Assembly (NCBI RefSeq): GCF_010183535.1
Contig: NC_071331.1
Location: forward strand, 17,918,001 to 17,982,000
Direction: 5' to 3'
DNA: 64,000 bases
Source: Caenorhabditis remanei
Lineage: Eukaryota > Nematoda > Chromadorea > Rhabditida > Rhabditidae
In this document: positions 36,073 to 46,450 of the stretch, piece by piece
How positions within the stretch are numbered: position 1 is the first letter of the stretch
How the letters are laid out: each line of letters starts with the position of its first letter
Program-made: the position numbers and the translations under genes
Notes under the pieces: model-generated
What the model was told of the DNA's origin: nothing
Seen by the model: the letters and a program-made list of their open reading frames with translations, nothing else
Database searches by the model: none

Positions 36073-36418
36073 TGTAAGGTATCGACTGGATTCAACGGAC
36101 TGATAATTCTAACTTTTAATGTCTGCGTCTCCACGCGCACTTCTATCTCTCACCCTTTGTCATTTTCACACCATTTGACCTCTCCCGTTTGCCTGACGCC
36201 CGCGGGCGCCAATGTCTCCCACCCCCGCACCAGTATATAAGGCCGAGCGCAAGCTCATTCCAGGCCGATCTTCTTGATCCCACCTTTGTTGCCTTTTACT
36301 CACTCTTGTATCCTTTATCCCCGCGCCCCTTTATCTGTAATCGTGATTAATAGACTAATAAACCTTTAGTAAAGCACATAACTGTTTAGTGTTCTAGCAT
36401 AAACGCATAATCATTACT
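36073..36418 (+). repeat. Left LTR with promoter and poly(A) signals
   Basis: It contains AGTATATAAGG (TATA box) near 36232 and AATAAA near 36357, in the order expected for an LTR promoter and polyadenylation site. Confidence 0.88.
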
Positions 36419-38142
36419 GGTAGCAGCGAGTTGCGTCTCAATTTTGAGACGTTTAAACACCCACCCACCCACCCCGTTTTTTATTGATTTTTAGTGCGCA
36501 CGGGCTTTTACTTCCTTTTTCTAGTTAACAGGAGGGCCCGCCTGTAGTTTTAGGTTAGTAATTGTAGGATTTCATTAGTATTTTAGGTAAAATTTAACAT
36601 TTTGGGTTTCATTTAGGTTATTGGGAAGCGCGACTGTAAGAACCGTCTTCACCGGTTAAAGTAGGAACTGCTGGGGTTGCCTAGATTCGTGAGCTCACAT
36701 TGGACCGCCGTCCATTGTCGCATTCCCTACTTCCCCTCTTAACAAAATTGTTAATGCATTACAATTTTTCGGCCCGTTTAAACTCGTTATCGTTTCTCTG
36801 TCCGGTTATTCCCGCCGGCAGAGCTCCCCCTCGGTTATCCCGTTTCAGCTGGTACGAAGCACATTTGGTACTTCGACGCGCAAACGACAATCTGGCATCG
36901 TCAACAGCCAAGGAATAGTTCAACGACAAAGAACATCTGCACAACTGCACGCAGTCACACAAAAGGTAAATTTATTCGAGGTCCTGGTACAGAGTAGTGC
37001 GGGAAGTTTGATAATGGGATGACCACCGCGTCATCTCTCAAACGAACCCCACAACTCTCAGGCCTCGCAGTTTCAATCTGTAACTGAGTGTGAAAGCATT
37101 CTCCACAACTAAAACCATTGCATTTCTGTTGTCGCGAGATAGCAGAAAGTGATGAGCCAATTTTTCCATTCGCGATGGTCGTCGAAGTACAGCTGATCGG
37201 ATGAAAAGTGAAGATATTTGCTCCGCTTCAGAGCATGAAGTAAGGTGAGAACAGCAAGCCTGTATACACAAGCCCCTCAAAGCAGGGATGGTCCGCAAGG
37301 TCGACACGGACATAGCGAGGTGAGAACAGCATCGTGACTGTGTCCGCTCCCCCTATAGTCACTAGGGATGACTTGCCGTAGGTGCAAGGCAGAGACAGCG
37401 CTCGGACGCGAGCATGGAAGTGGTATGTACAGAAGATTCGCGTACATACACCCCCTTCGCAGTCAAGGGATGGTCAGTAAGCAGAAAAATAGTAAGTTTA
37501 GCCCCTACGCAGGCTAGGGATGGTATCAGAAGCCTCCAACAGGAGCAGCAAGAAGTTTGGAGACAGGTAGAAGGAAGAAACCTGTAAATTTAGCCCTTTT
37601 GCACAGGGAAAACCACGCCAGAAGTGGGTTTTCAACGAAGTAGACGCGAAATGGTCATCAGTTTCCGCTCAAGGAAGCATTTCGTCGTCGAAGTTGTTCA
37701 CCGGACGCAACATCACTGTCCAATCACGGAAAACATCTGAAAAGTCTGCGGCGTTCTCTCAAAACCCCAGATTTCCAGTTATCGGCAGAGGAATTCACCG
37801 AAAATCGATGGAGTACAGTAAAAACTTATTTTCAGGTTACTGTAGTAAAGGCACACGTGCGGCGGCCGTCGACGGGTCTCAACACGAGAGCGCGCGCGAC
37901 GCGAGCCGCGTCGCCCACAGTCGACGTAAACAACAACAAAACGTCATTTCGTCATTTTCGAAACTTCGCCGACGCCGTTTTGTCGCATTTTTGCTCCTTT
38001 TTGTCGATGTTTTCGCGTTTCAGATGCTTTAAGAAATTTTTCGCAAGCGTTTCAGCAATTTTTAACGACAAAATGCTGTCAAAATTGTAGAATTTGCCTA
38101 TAAAGACACCAAATTCGTCTTGGCCTAAAATTTTCCTCGTTT

Positions 38143-40437
38143 TTGTTGTTAACATTCGTCGATTTCAGCCTATTTCCGTTCGTTTTCGTCTTAAATCGTA
38201 CGCTCATTAAACACATTTCCAGGCTGGAGCGAACATCGAACAGCGAAAAAGAAGGAGGCGTAGCCGCAGGCGTGGCCACGAGCGAAGTCGGAACATGGGA
38301 TGACCACCGTGTCATCCCTCCGTCGAACGCTTGTGGCACCGGCGAAGCCTCCACAGTGATTCACACCCAACCGAAGGATGCGTCGGGTGTAAACCCGAGC
38401 ATCAGTCAAAACCCAACCGAAACAGGTGGTATGTCGGGCGTTGGCTCGGATGCCAACCTAATTGTTAACCAATTGAAAGAGATTGGAGAACTCCGAGATC
38501 TGAAAAGCCTTTCAGATATCGATGGTACATGGAAGCATCAATTGCTTGGATACACCGAGGAACCAGTCAAGGCAACTGAAGAGGACAATGGAGAAGATTC
38601 TGTCCCTCGAGTATTGACAGAAACAGCCAGAGAAGACTGCAACGTCTCCGCTTCGGCAAACAAAGATCGAATAGCAACAATCGATGAGAAAACGTCAGAA
38701 GACGACAAGAAAAGAGCATTTCCCACTGCACGGAAGAATCTGGCAACTACATGGGATGCAGTCGAGACAATCCAAGCCGAACAACCGAACAACTTGGTAT
38801 CGCGCACCGGTCAGATGAACCGAACAATCTTCGAAGCGAGTAGAACAAGCCAATTGGTGGATTCCCCGTCGACAAAGATCAAATGCTTAGAAAGGAAGGT
38901 AAGTGAAACGTGTCTCTGTTCCGGAGTAGTGGACATGGTCGGAAAATGGGATGACCACCGTGTCATTTCTCCAACTACCCCCACTTCTCCAAGAGCTCGT
39001 TCATTGTCTTCGAACCGTGGCTTACGCCCACAGATCTCACACACCCCTGTTGTCATGAGACAGCAGGGCGTTTCTCGTGATGAATCTGCTGCCGACATGG
39101 ATTGGTCGCAGAGGTTGATCGATGCTAGAGAAGGCATCATGGAGAATAGTCATCCACCCATGGCTAACAATATGACTCCGATTAGGAACGGAAGCCCTCA
39201 ACCTGAAGAGGAGAAAGACGAGAGCATTCCACACGCTAATCCTGACATCACATCGCCAAATCCGGAAGACGTGCAAGCAGCTGTGACAGCAAGCGGAGGA
39301 ACCACATCTCCCGGAAGCACACCTCCATTGAGACTCAGCAACGGAAACTTTCCAAAGATCCAGGAAGCGGCTGCTTCTGAAGCCAACGATGAGGATGAGG
39401 ATGAAGCCAATCAAGTCAATCAAAGGCGAGCGGAGATTAACAAAGAAGAAGGCTTTCTACCTCACGTCATGGCACCACCGTTCAAGTCGGCAACTTCGTT
39501 ACCAGCCCATGAAGACATCAACAATTCCGTGCGGTCATTCAAAGATCAATTGGTCACGATCAATCCAGATGCTTCACAAGAAGACTCCAGGAGAGCATTC
39601 CTCACCGTCCTCAAGTATCGAGCACGACACAGAGCTGAAAGCATGCTGATAGAAAAGCCAGAGTCGACACTCAACGAACTGGTTCAAGGTTTGAAAGAGA
39701 TGTTCGAGTGCACTAGCCATGTGCAGCGGAACAAGACTCGTTCGCGATCAAGCAATGAGTTGCCAGGCGAGTCATCTGCCGATTCCCTCTTCCACAGGAC
39801 CATCAAACTGGCTAAGCAGTCGTACCACGAGTATCAGAAGAACCTCGAGTACCAGAAGGAAGACGTCACACTTGAGAAGTTCCTGGAAGGATTGAACCAG
39901 GCAATCAAAAGCCTGGTCATACGGGGGGCACAATCGACGATAGATCAGACCCGGTACACGGCCCGTGAAGGAGAAGCATGTCTCGTTCCCAACCAGCAAC
40001 CGCCGGAGCCCATCCAATTGCTTGCGCCACCGGCAGCTTCGTTGTCAAACACGACAACCAATCACAAAGATCAAGATGACTGTCGGGACCATCGGTCAGA
40101 ACGACACGGTCGGGACGACGACTACAGAGGTCGCAGTCTTGAGAACGATCCCAAGGTAAGTCGAAGAGAAATCTTGCTTACTTTTACAGGAAAGTGTCAC
40201 TATTGTGGTAAAGTAGGACACATGGCAAGAAGCCACAAGCTGAAGCAGCGGTCAGTGGCCAACCAGCAAAAGTCAAAGGATCCCATGAGCAACCACCAGA
40301 CCATCCAGGTGGATGCTGAAGAAGAAGCGTCATGCGGTGTACGTTCACTTTCACCCCCCACCTCTATCACAATTGCCCCCCACCTGCACGGTAGGGAATG
40401 GCCCCCCATTTTCCTTTCATTATCGATTCAGTTTTAA
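38143..40437 (+). CDS. Gag-like protein of the LTR element, up to 764 residues
   Basis: A long open frame fills the middle of the element; the true start is uncertain because the first 30 residues are hydrophobic and unlike the rest. The body is hydrophilic and repeats a WDDHRVI motif twice (near 38299 and 38949). A helical region follows (SADSLFHRTIKLAKQSYHEY, then TLEKFLEGLNQAIKSLV), typical of retroelement capsid/nucleocapsid regions. An Arg/Asp-rich stretch leads to the zinc knuckle CHYCGKVGHMARSH, which has His in the last ligand position instead of Cys. Gag would package element RNA in particles. A 34-base sequence at 40156-40189 has full intron signals; splicing it would remove the frame of the knuckle. 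Confidence 0.75.
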   Translation: MLLTFVDFSLFPFVFVLNRTLIKHISRLERTSNSEKEGGVAAGVATSEVGTWDDHRVIPPSNACGTGEASTVIHTQPKDASGVNPSISQNPTETGGMSGVGSDANLIVNQLKEIGELRDLKSLSDIDGTWKHQLLGYTEEPVKATEEDNGEDSVPRVLTETAREDCNVSASANKDRIATIDEKTSEDDKKRAFPTARKNLATTWDAVETIQAEQPNNLVSRTGQMNRTIFEASRTSQLVDSPSTKIKCLERKVSETCLCSGVVDMVGKWDDHRVISPTTPTSPRARSLSSNRGLRPQISHTPVVMRQQGVSRDESAADMDWSQRLIDAREGIMENSHPPMANNMTPIRNGSPQPEEEKDESIPHANPDITSPNPEDVQAAVTASGGTTSPGSTPPLRLSNGNFPKIQEAAASEANDEDEDEANQVNQRRAEINKEEGFLPHVMAPPFKSATSLPAHEDINNSVRSFKDQLVTINPDASQEDSRRAFLTVLKYRARHRAESMLIEKPESTLNELVQGLKEMFECTSHVQRNKTRSRSSNELPGESSADSLFHRTIKLAKQSYHEYQKNLEYQKEDVTLEKFLEGLNQAIKSLVIRGAQSTIDQTRYTAREGEACLVPNQQPPEPIQLLAPPAASLSNTTTNHKDQDDCRDHRSERHGRDDDYRGRSLENDPKVSRREILLTFTGKCHYCGKVGHMARSHKLKQRSVANQQKSKDPMSNHQTIQVDAEEEASCGVRSLSPPTSITIAPHLHGREWPPIFLSLSIQF

Positions 40438-40549
40438 AAATTCGTGACCTTTCAATGCACCGCGTGTCCCTCGAGTTCGTAGTAGCAGTTCGTTTTTATT
40501 AGGATTTCTTATTTATTTCGACTTATCGAAGACTCCAGGATGGTTATAG

Positions 40550-41310
40550 AGGCAAGTAGGGACCATTAGGGGTAAGTAAGGGTCATGTGTGAACTCTATT
40601 GGGGGTGATTATGGATATATGGACTAGTTCCACATTCCTCCCCCACTCTGATAAGGATTCCATAATTGCCCCCATGTAAAAATAGGGGGGCAATTGTGAA
40701 CTCTATGGGGGGTGATTGTGGAAACTTGGAGTAGTTCCACATTCCTCCCCCACATTTTCAGGCTCATCAATTAGTTTTTCTCTTAATCTTAGGCTTAGGC
40801 TTCTTCTGAATCTTAGGCTTAGGCTTCTTCTAAATCTCAGGCTTAGGTTTTTTTCTAAATCTTAGGCTTAGGCTTCTTCTAGATCTTAGGCTTAGGCTTC
40901 TTCTAAATCTTAGGCTTAGGATTCTTCTAGATCTTAGGCTTAGGTTCAAAGATCCAGTCTTTACTCGAACCGGGCGGGGGCAATTGTGGAAACATATAGT
41001 ACTTCCACTTTCCTCCCCCACTCTGATAGTGATTCCATGATTGCCCCCCATGGGGGGGGAGATAATATACCGTACAAGTAGGGGGGCAATTGTGAACTTC
41101 ATTGGGGGTGATAGTGGAAGTATACCTAAGGGTTCAGAATGACCCCCCATTCCCGTTCTTGGGGGGCGATCATGGACTGTCGAAAGTTCATGATCACCCC
41201 CCGCTCTGTTATAACCCCCCACCATGGAATCATACCCCAAACCTGTGGGATGGGGGGTGATACCATAACGTGGGGGGTCCTTCCGGAGTGGGGGGCGATT
41301 GTGGAAATAT
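40550..41310. repeat. G/C-run-rich tracts in the LTR element
   Basis: There are many runs of five to eight G or C, such as GGGGGTGATT, CCTCCCCCACTCTGATA and GGGGGGCAATTGTG. They occur in both orientations, so the tracts form inverted copies. No gene is supported. Confidence 0.6.
40785..40965. repeat. TTAGGC-containing minisatellite
   Basis: About seven imperfect units of roughly 24-25 bp, each with CTTAGGCTTAGGCTTCTTCT followed by AAAT, AGAT or GAAT. The double hexamer TTAGGC is identical to the nematode telomere repeat, but it is interspersed with CTTCT spacers. Confidence 0.85.
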
Positions 41311-41864
41311 ACCGCGTCATGCCTTCGCGAGATGATTCTGTGGCAGGACCTCCGAATCCACGAGCTCAAGGAGTGGAATGATAGACTCCGGAGAGACAAC
41401 AGCAGCTCCGCGAGCAGGGACCAGACAAGTCAAGCAGACCCACCAAGCGCCATGGCCCTTTGGACAATATTTGGCCAAAAGAATAAGTTTCCTAGGTCTA
41501 AGTTTAACTTGGTTTAGTAGACCAGGGACGGTCTCGTGTAAAAAAGGGAGCCGGGAAATGTCATCCTGGATGAATTTCTTGGTGTAGACCTAGGAAAAGC
41601 GGTTTCCAAAACCAATTTTCACCCCTTTTTTGAACCCCAAATTTCCATGACTTTTGTTCGGTTTCTAGAGAAACTCGTTCACTGCAACCGTTGGTTCTAC
41701 ACTGGACATTCTAGTCACGTGAGCTCTGGCCACTTCGGCAACACACTTCGTGTCAATCAGGCAACACCGTGGTCCAAACCAAGCAGCTGAAGGATGATCA
41801 ATGGATCGAATCATCAGTCCGTTCTACGAACGATCGAGGACGATCTCGAATAAAAGAAGGGAGG

Positions 41865-42210
41865 TGTAAGGTATCGACTGGATTCAACGGACTGATAATT
41901 CTAACTTTTAATGTCTGCGTCTCCACGCGCACTTCTATCTCTCACCCTTTGTCATTTTCACACCATTTGACCTCTCCCGTTTGCCTGACGCCCGCGGGCG
42001 CCAATGTCTCCCACCCCCGCACCAGTATATAAGGCCGAGCGCAAGCTCATTCCAGGCCGATCTTCTTGATCCCACCTTTGTTGCCTTTTACTCACTCTTG
42101 TATCCTTTATCCCCGCGCCCCTTTATCTGTAATCGTGATTAATAGACTAATAAACCTTTAGTAAAGCACATAACTGTTTAGTGTTCTAGCATAAACGCAT
42201 AATCATTACT
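41865..42210 (+). repeat. Right LTR
   Basis: It matches the left LTR over all 346 bp on reading and is followed by ATATCC, giving the ATAT duplication. Confidence 0.88.
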
Positions 42211-42339
42211 ATATCCCTCCGTTTTCTTAATCGTTCTTCGGACATTGAAAACTTATTTTCCAGATCTGGTGTAGCATAAGTGGCATGTCCCTCCTACAAT
42301 AAATAAATACAAAAGAAAAAAAGAGATCTTCAATCGTAG

Positions 42340-42720
42340 ATTCCGAATACTTTGTGACTGCTTGCTTGTTTTCCGCCAATCTCAATCGTTTTCCACTAAT
42401 GCCGGCTGTCTTTGGGCTCGGTTGCATTCTCACTTAATTGTTCAGAGAGAAGTTGCATATTCTAAAACACCACTGATTGCAATTTCTCAATTTTATATTG
42501 TACCTTTTCTTTAACTTCATTCATTGTGGATATTTCAATTGACATCTCTCTTTTTCCTCCAGTTCCTTTTCAACTTGATCTCGAAACTTTTTTTTTCAAA
42601 TTCTCTACCAATTTTCAAACCTTTTTTTCGTTTTCCAAATTGTTTGAACAACATAAGAGTTCATAATTTCCGAGTGGTAATTGACCTAATTCGTTTTTTA
42701 AGATGGTAATAACGCACAAC
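42340..42720 (-). pseudogene. Coiled-coil gene remnant beside F-box copy B
   Basis: It contains the same coiled-coil pieces as the copy A flank (EENKQ-like and LRDQVEKELEEKERC segments) with frame breaks. It shows that the duplicated segment included both the F-box gene and the coiled-coil neighbour. Confidence 0.5.
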
Positions 42721-43117
42721 CGGATATTGATAATTTATTAGGCAGAGAGCTTTTACAAACGCGGTGAACGGGGATCTTCTTCGCCTCGAGTAATTTTGAT
42801 ACCAGAGACAAAGTTGATGAATAGATTTGAATTAGGGATCGGGTATGTTTGAAAAGGATCACGATTTTCAAGGTTCAGCGTTCTTTTGAGTGCTTCCGTG
42901 TCCAAACAGTTCCTCTTGTATATTGTGCATGCAGTGAAGTCGGGCGATTTGGAGAGTGCCTGAAATAATAATTATTATGATTAGGCAGCAACTAAAAGGC
43001 ACCTACATCTACTAACTTGACAATCTCTTCAATTGAAATCTCTTGGACACGAATATCAAATGTATCAAAGTGGTAAAAATGCTCGATTGACGATGAGATT
43101 AATTTATTGATCGTGAC

Positions 43118-43620
43118 CAGGCTTGTTCAAAACCGGAAATCGGAATTTCCGATTTTTCCGATTTTCCGACTTTTTTCGGACAATTTTTCCGACGGAAAAT
43201 TTTCCGATTTTATTTTTCGGAAAATTTTTCCGAATGGAAATTTTCCGAATTGGGTTTTCGGAAAATTTTCGGAAAGAGTCGGAAAATTTTCCGAAAAAAG
43301 TCGGAAAATTTGATTTTTTGAGGTACTGAAAAAAAAACAAAACATTCGGTTGATGGGTTTGGCCATCAGAATAGCGGGCCTGACAATTAATATGTTGTTT
43401 TTATTGCTTACTCTCAATAATATCATTGATATATCCATTATATTCCTTGATTTCAAGCCCGAATAAGTCGTTTTTGTCATTTTCCAAAATTTTCCGAATT
43501 TTCCGGTTTTTCCGAAAAAAAAATTCGGAAAAAATTTCGGATATCCGATTTTCCGAAAAGGAAAATCGGAAAACAAATTCCGTTTCCGATTTTCCGAAAA
43601 GTTTTTTCCGAACAAGCCTG
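43118..43620. mobile_element. hAT-like MITE, TTTTCCGA-rich, in exon 3 of F-box copy B
   Basis: This is a 503-bp element with perfect terminal inverted repeats CAGGCTTGTTC / GAACAAGCCTG and an 8-bp duplication ATCGTGAC (43110-43117, 43621-43628). The intact copy A has the uninterrupted site at about 34160. Both flanks inside consist of TTTTCCGATTTTCCG-type words. No transposase. Confidence 0.88.
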
Positions 43621-44379
43621 ATCGTGACATATTTGGCCTGTTTCCACTGATCCGTCGCAACCATTTCACCAATATTCAGCGTGCTCTCAGACTCCTGCTC
43701 AATTGTCAGTGTTATCTTTCGAAGAATTCCAGACTTCAAACATCTCAAAACTGTGACCACATCTTCCACATTACTCGCCGTCATCGTTAAAAATGTCGAA
43801 TGGATTTTGTGATTCATTGAGGCGAGAAACCCTTTGAAATCGTCGATTCGTTTCTGACGTGCCTCATTGAATTCAGGATGAGATCTCCATTCCAAATGTC
43901 CCGAAACCTTGTAATAACCATAAACCAAATCAATAAATAGGAAACTTAATCGAAGCTTCGGGTTTTTCAGTTCAGGAGACACCTCTTTGAATAGAATCGC
44001 TACATCTTCTACTTTTATTTCTTTCTCTTTCTTTTTTTTCGACTGCATTAACTTTCATTTTCAAGTAGCGATTATCACGATACTCTACGAAAAAGCCACG
44101 ATCTCGAATATTGATTTGAATCTTTTTGCACGGTGGTTTCACTTCTACATCCAAAATGTTCTGAAGTCCATGTGACACATTTCGAAGCTGTCGACTGAAA
44201 AAATTCAAATTTTTAAAAGATTTTATGAGGAATGACGAACTCACATTTTTGCAATGTCGAAGCTTTCAACGAATTTCACCACAGTTTCGATCGGCAAATC
44301 GGAAAAAGTGCAAAGATTGAATGGAGAACTGCAACAATTATTCAACAATTTCGGAAAAATTAAATCGCTAACTCACCTT

Positions 44380-45133
44380 CAGTTTGTGTTTTTCGACAAC
44401 GTTCGAATAATTATTCGAAAATTTATTCGAATAATTATTCGAATATTTTTCGGATACTGTTCGAATATTTTGTTCGAATACTTATTCGAATATGTTCGAA
44501 TAAATATTCGAACTATTCGAATAATTGTTCGAATAGTATTCGAAGGCAATTTTATTCGAACAATTTTCGAATATCGTTTCTAATAAAATTTGAACATTTT
44601 TACTTTTTTTCAAAAAGTATTGTTTCCCGACGGAAAATTTTCGCAAGAATTGCTAGTTTTGTGGATAAATTTCCATCTGAACTGTTCAAAACATTCGAAA
44701 TAGCTGACACATATCTTCATTTTTTAAAATTGAGCAAAGTTTTAAATCAAAAATATAATTATACATTGAAAAAAAACGTACGAAAATCAATTCAAATTTC
44801 ATATTTATCTTTACTGTGAAAAAAATAAAGTTTGGCCAAGGATTTTCAAAAAAAATTTTCGCGCCCAAAACACTTTAGTGCATTTGTGAACTAAAGCGTT
44901 TTGGGCGCGAAAATTTTTTTTGAAAATCCTTGGCCAAACTTTATTTTTTTCACAGTAAAGTTCTTCGGTTCCAAAATCTTGCAGCTCTTCAACGAAAGAA
45001 ATGTTCGAATAATTGTTCGATTAAAATTTCGAACAACTGTTCGAACGAATATTCGAAAAATTATTCGAATAGCATTCGAATTTTTTTCGAAAATAGATAT
45101 TTTCGAATAAGAAATTTCGAAAAACACACACTG
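44380..45133. mobile_element. hAT-like MITE, TTCGAATA-rich, in intron 1 of F-box copy B
   Basis: This is a 754-bp element with ends CAGTTTGTGTTTTTCGA and TCGAAAAACACACACTG, flanked by the 8-bp duplication CTCACCTT (44372-44379, 45134-45141). Subterminal parts are full of TTCGAATAATTATTCGAA words. The centre holds a long hairpin at about 44815-44956. Confidence 0.88.
44815..44956. repeat. Long near-perfect hairpin in the MITE
   Basis: Two arms of roughly 65 bases, containing TTTGGCCAAGGATTTTCAAA and GCGCGAAAATTTTTTTTG, surround a loop of about ten bases. The arms differ only slightly, as shown by the CACTTTAG / CTAAAGCG step next to the loop. Confidence 0.85.
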
Positions 45134-45577
45134 CTCACCTTGAATTTTTAAATCTTTCGCTCCAATAATCATGATCATCCTTTTCAATTGTTTCTTTTCC
45201 AAACACTTTTCGCAAGTCCTTTAATGACTTTTCCGTTGATTTTTCATTGATTACATCGGAAAGAACGCATAAACGAATATCTAAATCTCTGAAAATTAAA
45301 TAACTTCTCGAATTTTTTTTATTCATAAACGCTTGCCTAGAGAGACTCTCCTTCGAACATAAATGGAAAAAATTCTCGAATTTTTCAAACGAAAACGGCA
45401 GCTTTCCTGTCGCAGAACACAATTTTTCGTAGTTTTCATATGATTTTTCGATCGTTTTTTGTTGATAAATATTATAGAAAATGAGGGTGCGAAGATCGAT
45501 TGGAATGTTTGGTGGAATTTCGGCCATTTTTCTGAAATTGGCTAAAATTTATTGATTTTAAAATTAAAAAAGAATGT

Positions 45578-45768
45578 TGCGTCCAAAGTTGCTACAACGA
45601 CAAATCTGCGCCGGCGAAAGTTGATTTCTAGATTTGCTTAATCACAGTTATGCGTTATTGCTCATCCTTAATTTTTCAACTGCAAAACCTGCGAAATCAG
45701 CAATGTACAAATCAACGTTGGCTGGCGCAGATTTGTCGTTTTTGCTTTTTGTAGCAACTTTGGACGCA
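45578..45768. mobile_element. MITE with TGCGTCCAAAG terminal inverted repeats
   Basis: A 191-bp element starting TGCGTCCAAAGTTGCTAC and ending GTAGCAACTTTGGACGCA. Inner arms ACGACAAATCTGCGCC and GGCGCAGATTTGTCG extend the inverted repeat. A truncated relative lies at 35362. Confidence 0.78.
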
Positions 45769-45774
45769 CCAGAA

Positions 45775-46450
45775 TGAAAAAAGAGAAAAATTTAAAATAC
45801 AAAACACAGTCTCCAACACAGACACATAAAAGAAGTGCAAGGAACGCGTAAATAGCCGAATCTTTTTGATTCTTCTCCAGCGGAGCGCGCTTGCGTCGCA
45901 CATGTTGGCGCGGAATTCAAATGAAGAAATGTTCAGAAAAGCGCAGGAGATGAAAAAGAAAGATAACTGTTGATTTACAATAGCGAAATGGGATAGAACA
46001 GAAAACGGTTAAAAAAGAAAAGTCCCCGTTTCTTGTTTTATTAGGTGTTCAACAAGTATCAACAAGGAAGACAAATTGCTGATAGGATTATATGAAAAAC
46101 AGACAAATAAAAACTGGAGGCAACTGGGGAGCTTGTTAGGAAATTTCAGGTATTTTTCCTTCGTCTACCTCCTGGCCACCGACCTCCTGTAATTTGCGAA
46201 ACTTTTTCAATATTATAGTTAGATGTGCCTTTCAAACTATACTATACTGACCATCTAATTTTCAAAGATTACAAAAGTTCCTGGTCTGCTTGAGCAACAG
46301 CAGGAACTTAATTTTTTCAGAAAGAGGTGGAGAAAACCTAAAATCTGATCACCTACAATCACCAGTTTCATTCGACCTTTTTTTGAAAAATGTAGGCAGA
46401 TTGTCGTGGAAATAATATTCCATCCATATTTCCCCAACTGGGTCAGTCTT
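45775..46450. other. Non-coding stretch between F-box copy B and LTR remnants
   Basis: No supported gene, repeat family or RNA seen. Confidence 0.4.

Larger units (their letters stand above)
36073..42210 (+). mobile_element. Non-autonomous LTR retrotransposon, 6.1 kb
   Basis: Two 346-bp direct repeats (36073-36418 and 41865-42210) begin TGTAAGG, end CATTACT, look identical on reading and are flanked by ATAT on both sides. A TGGTAGCAGCGAG primer-binding-like site follows the left repeat, and the purine tract AAAAGAAGGGAGG precedes the right one. One gag-like frame is present. There is no reverse transcriptase, integrase, protease or RNase H, so the element must rely on a relative for mobility. 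Matching LTRs imply a recent insertion. The element sits between the two F-box duplicates. Confidence 0.88.
42753..45527 (-). pseudogene. F-box/FTH gene copy B, disrupted
   Basis: Exon equivalents of copy A are recognisable: exon 1 at 45527-45139 (open, nearly identical), exon 2 at 44328-44245, exon 3 starting at 44194, and exon 4 ending at 42753. Exon 3 lacks eight bases near 44035 in the charged linker, shifting the frame before the FTH domain. Exon 3 is also split at 43118-43620 by a hAT-like MITE, and intron 1 carries a second MITE at 44380-45133. The HTH and F-box parts alone could still be expressed as a truncated protein. Flanking homology on both sides to copy A shows a segmental duplication. 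Confidence 0.85.

Noticed and set aside
40785..40965. True internal telomere or chromosome end
   Set aside because: The TTAGGC words are interrupted by CTTCT spacers every two units and lie inside an LTR element.
40830..41399. 189-residue minus-strand reading frame in the LTR element
   Set aside because: It is made of low-complexity translation of the minisatellite and G/C runs, antisense to the element, with no domain.
43123..43620. Phe/Ser/Lys-rich reading frames over the MITE in F-box copy B
   Set aside because: They are translations of TTTTCCGA repeats in both orientations inside a dated insertion with an 8-bp duplication.
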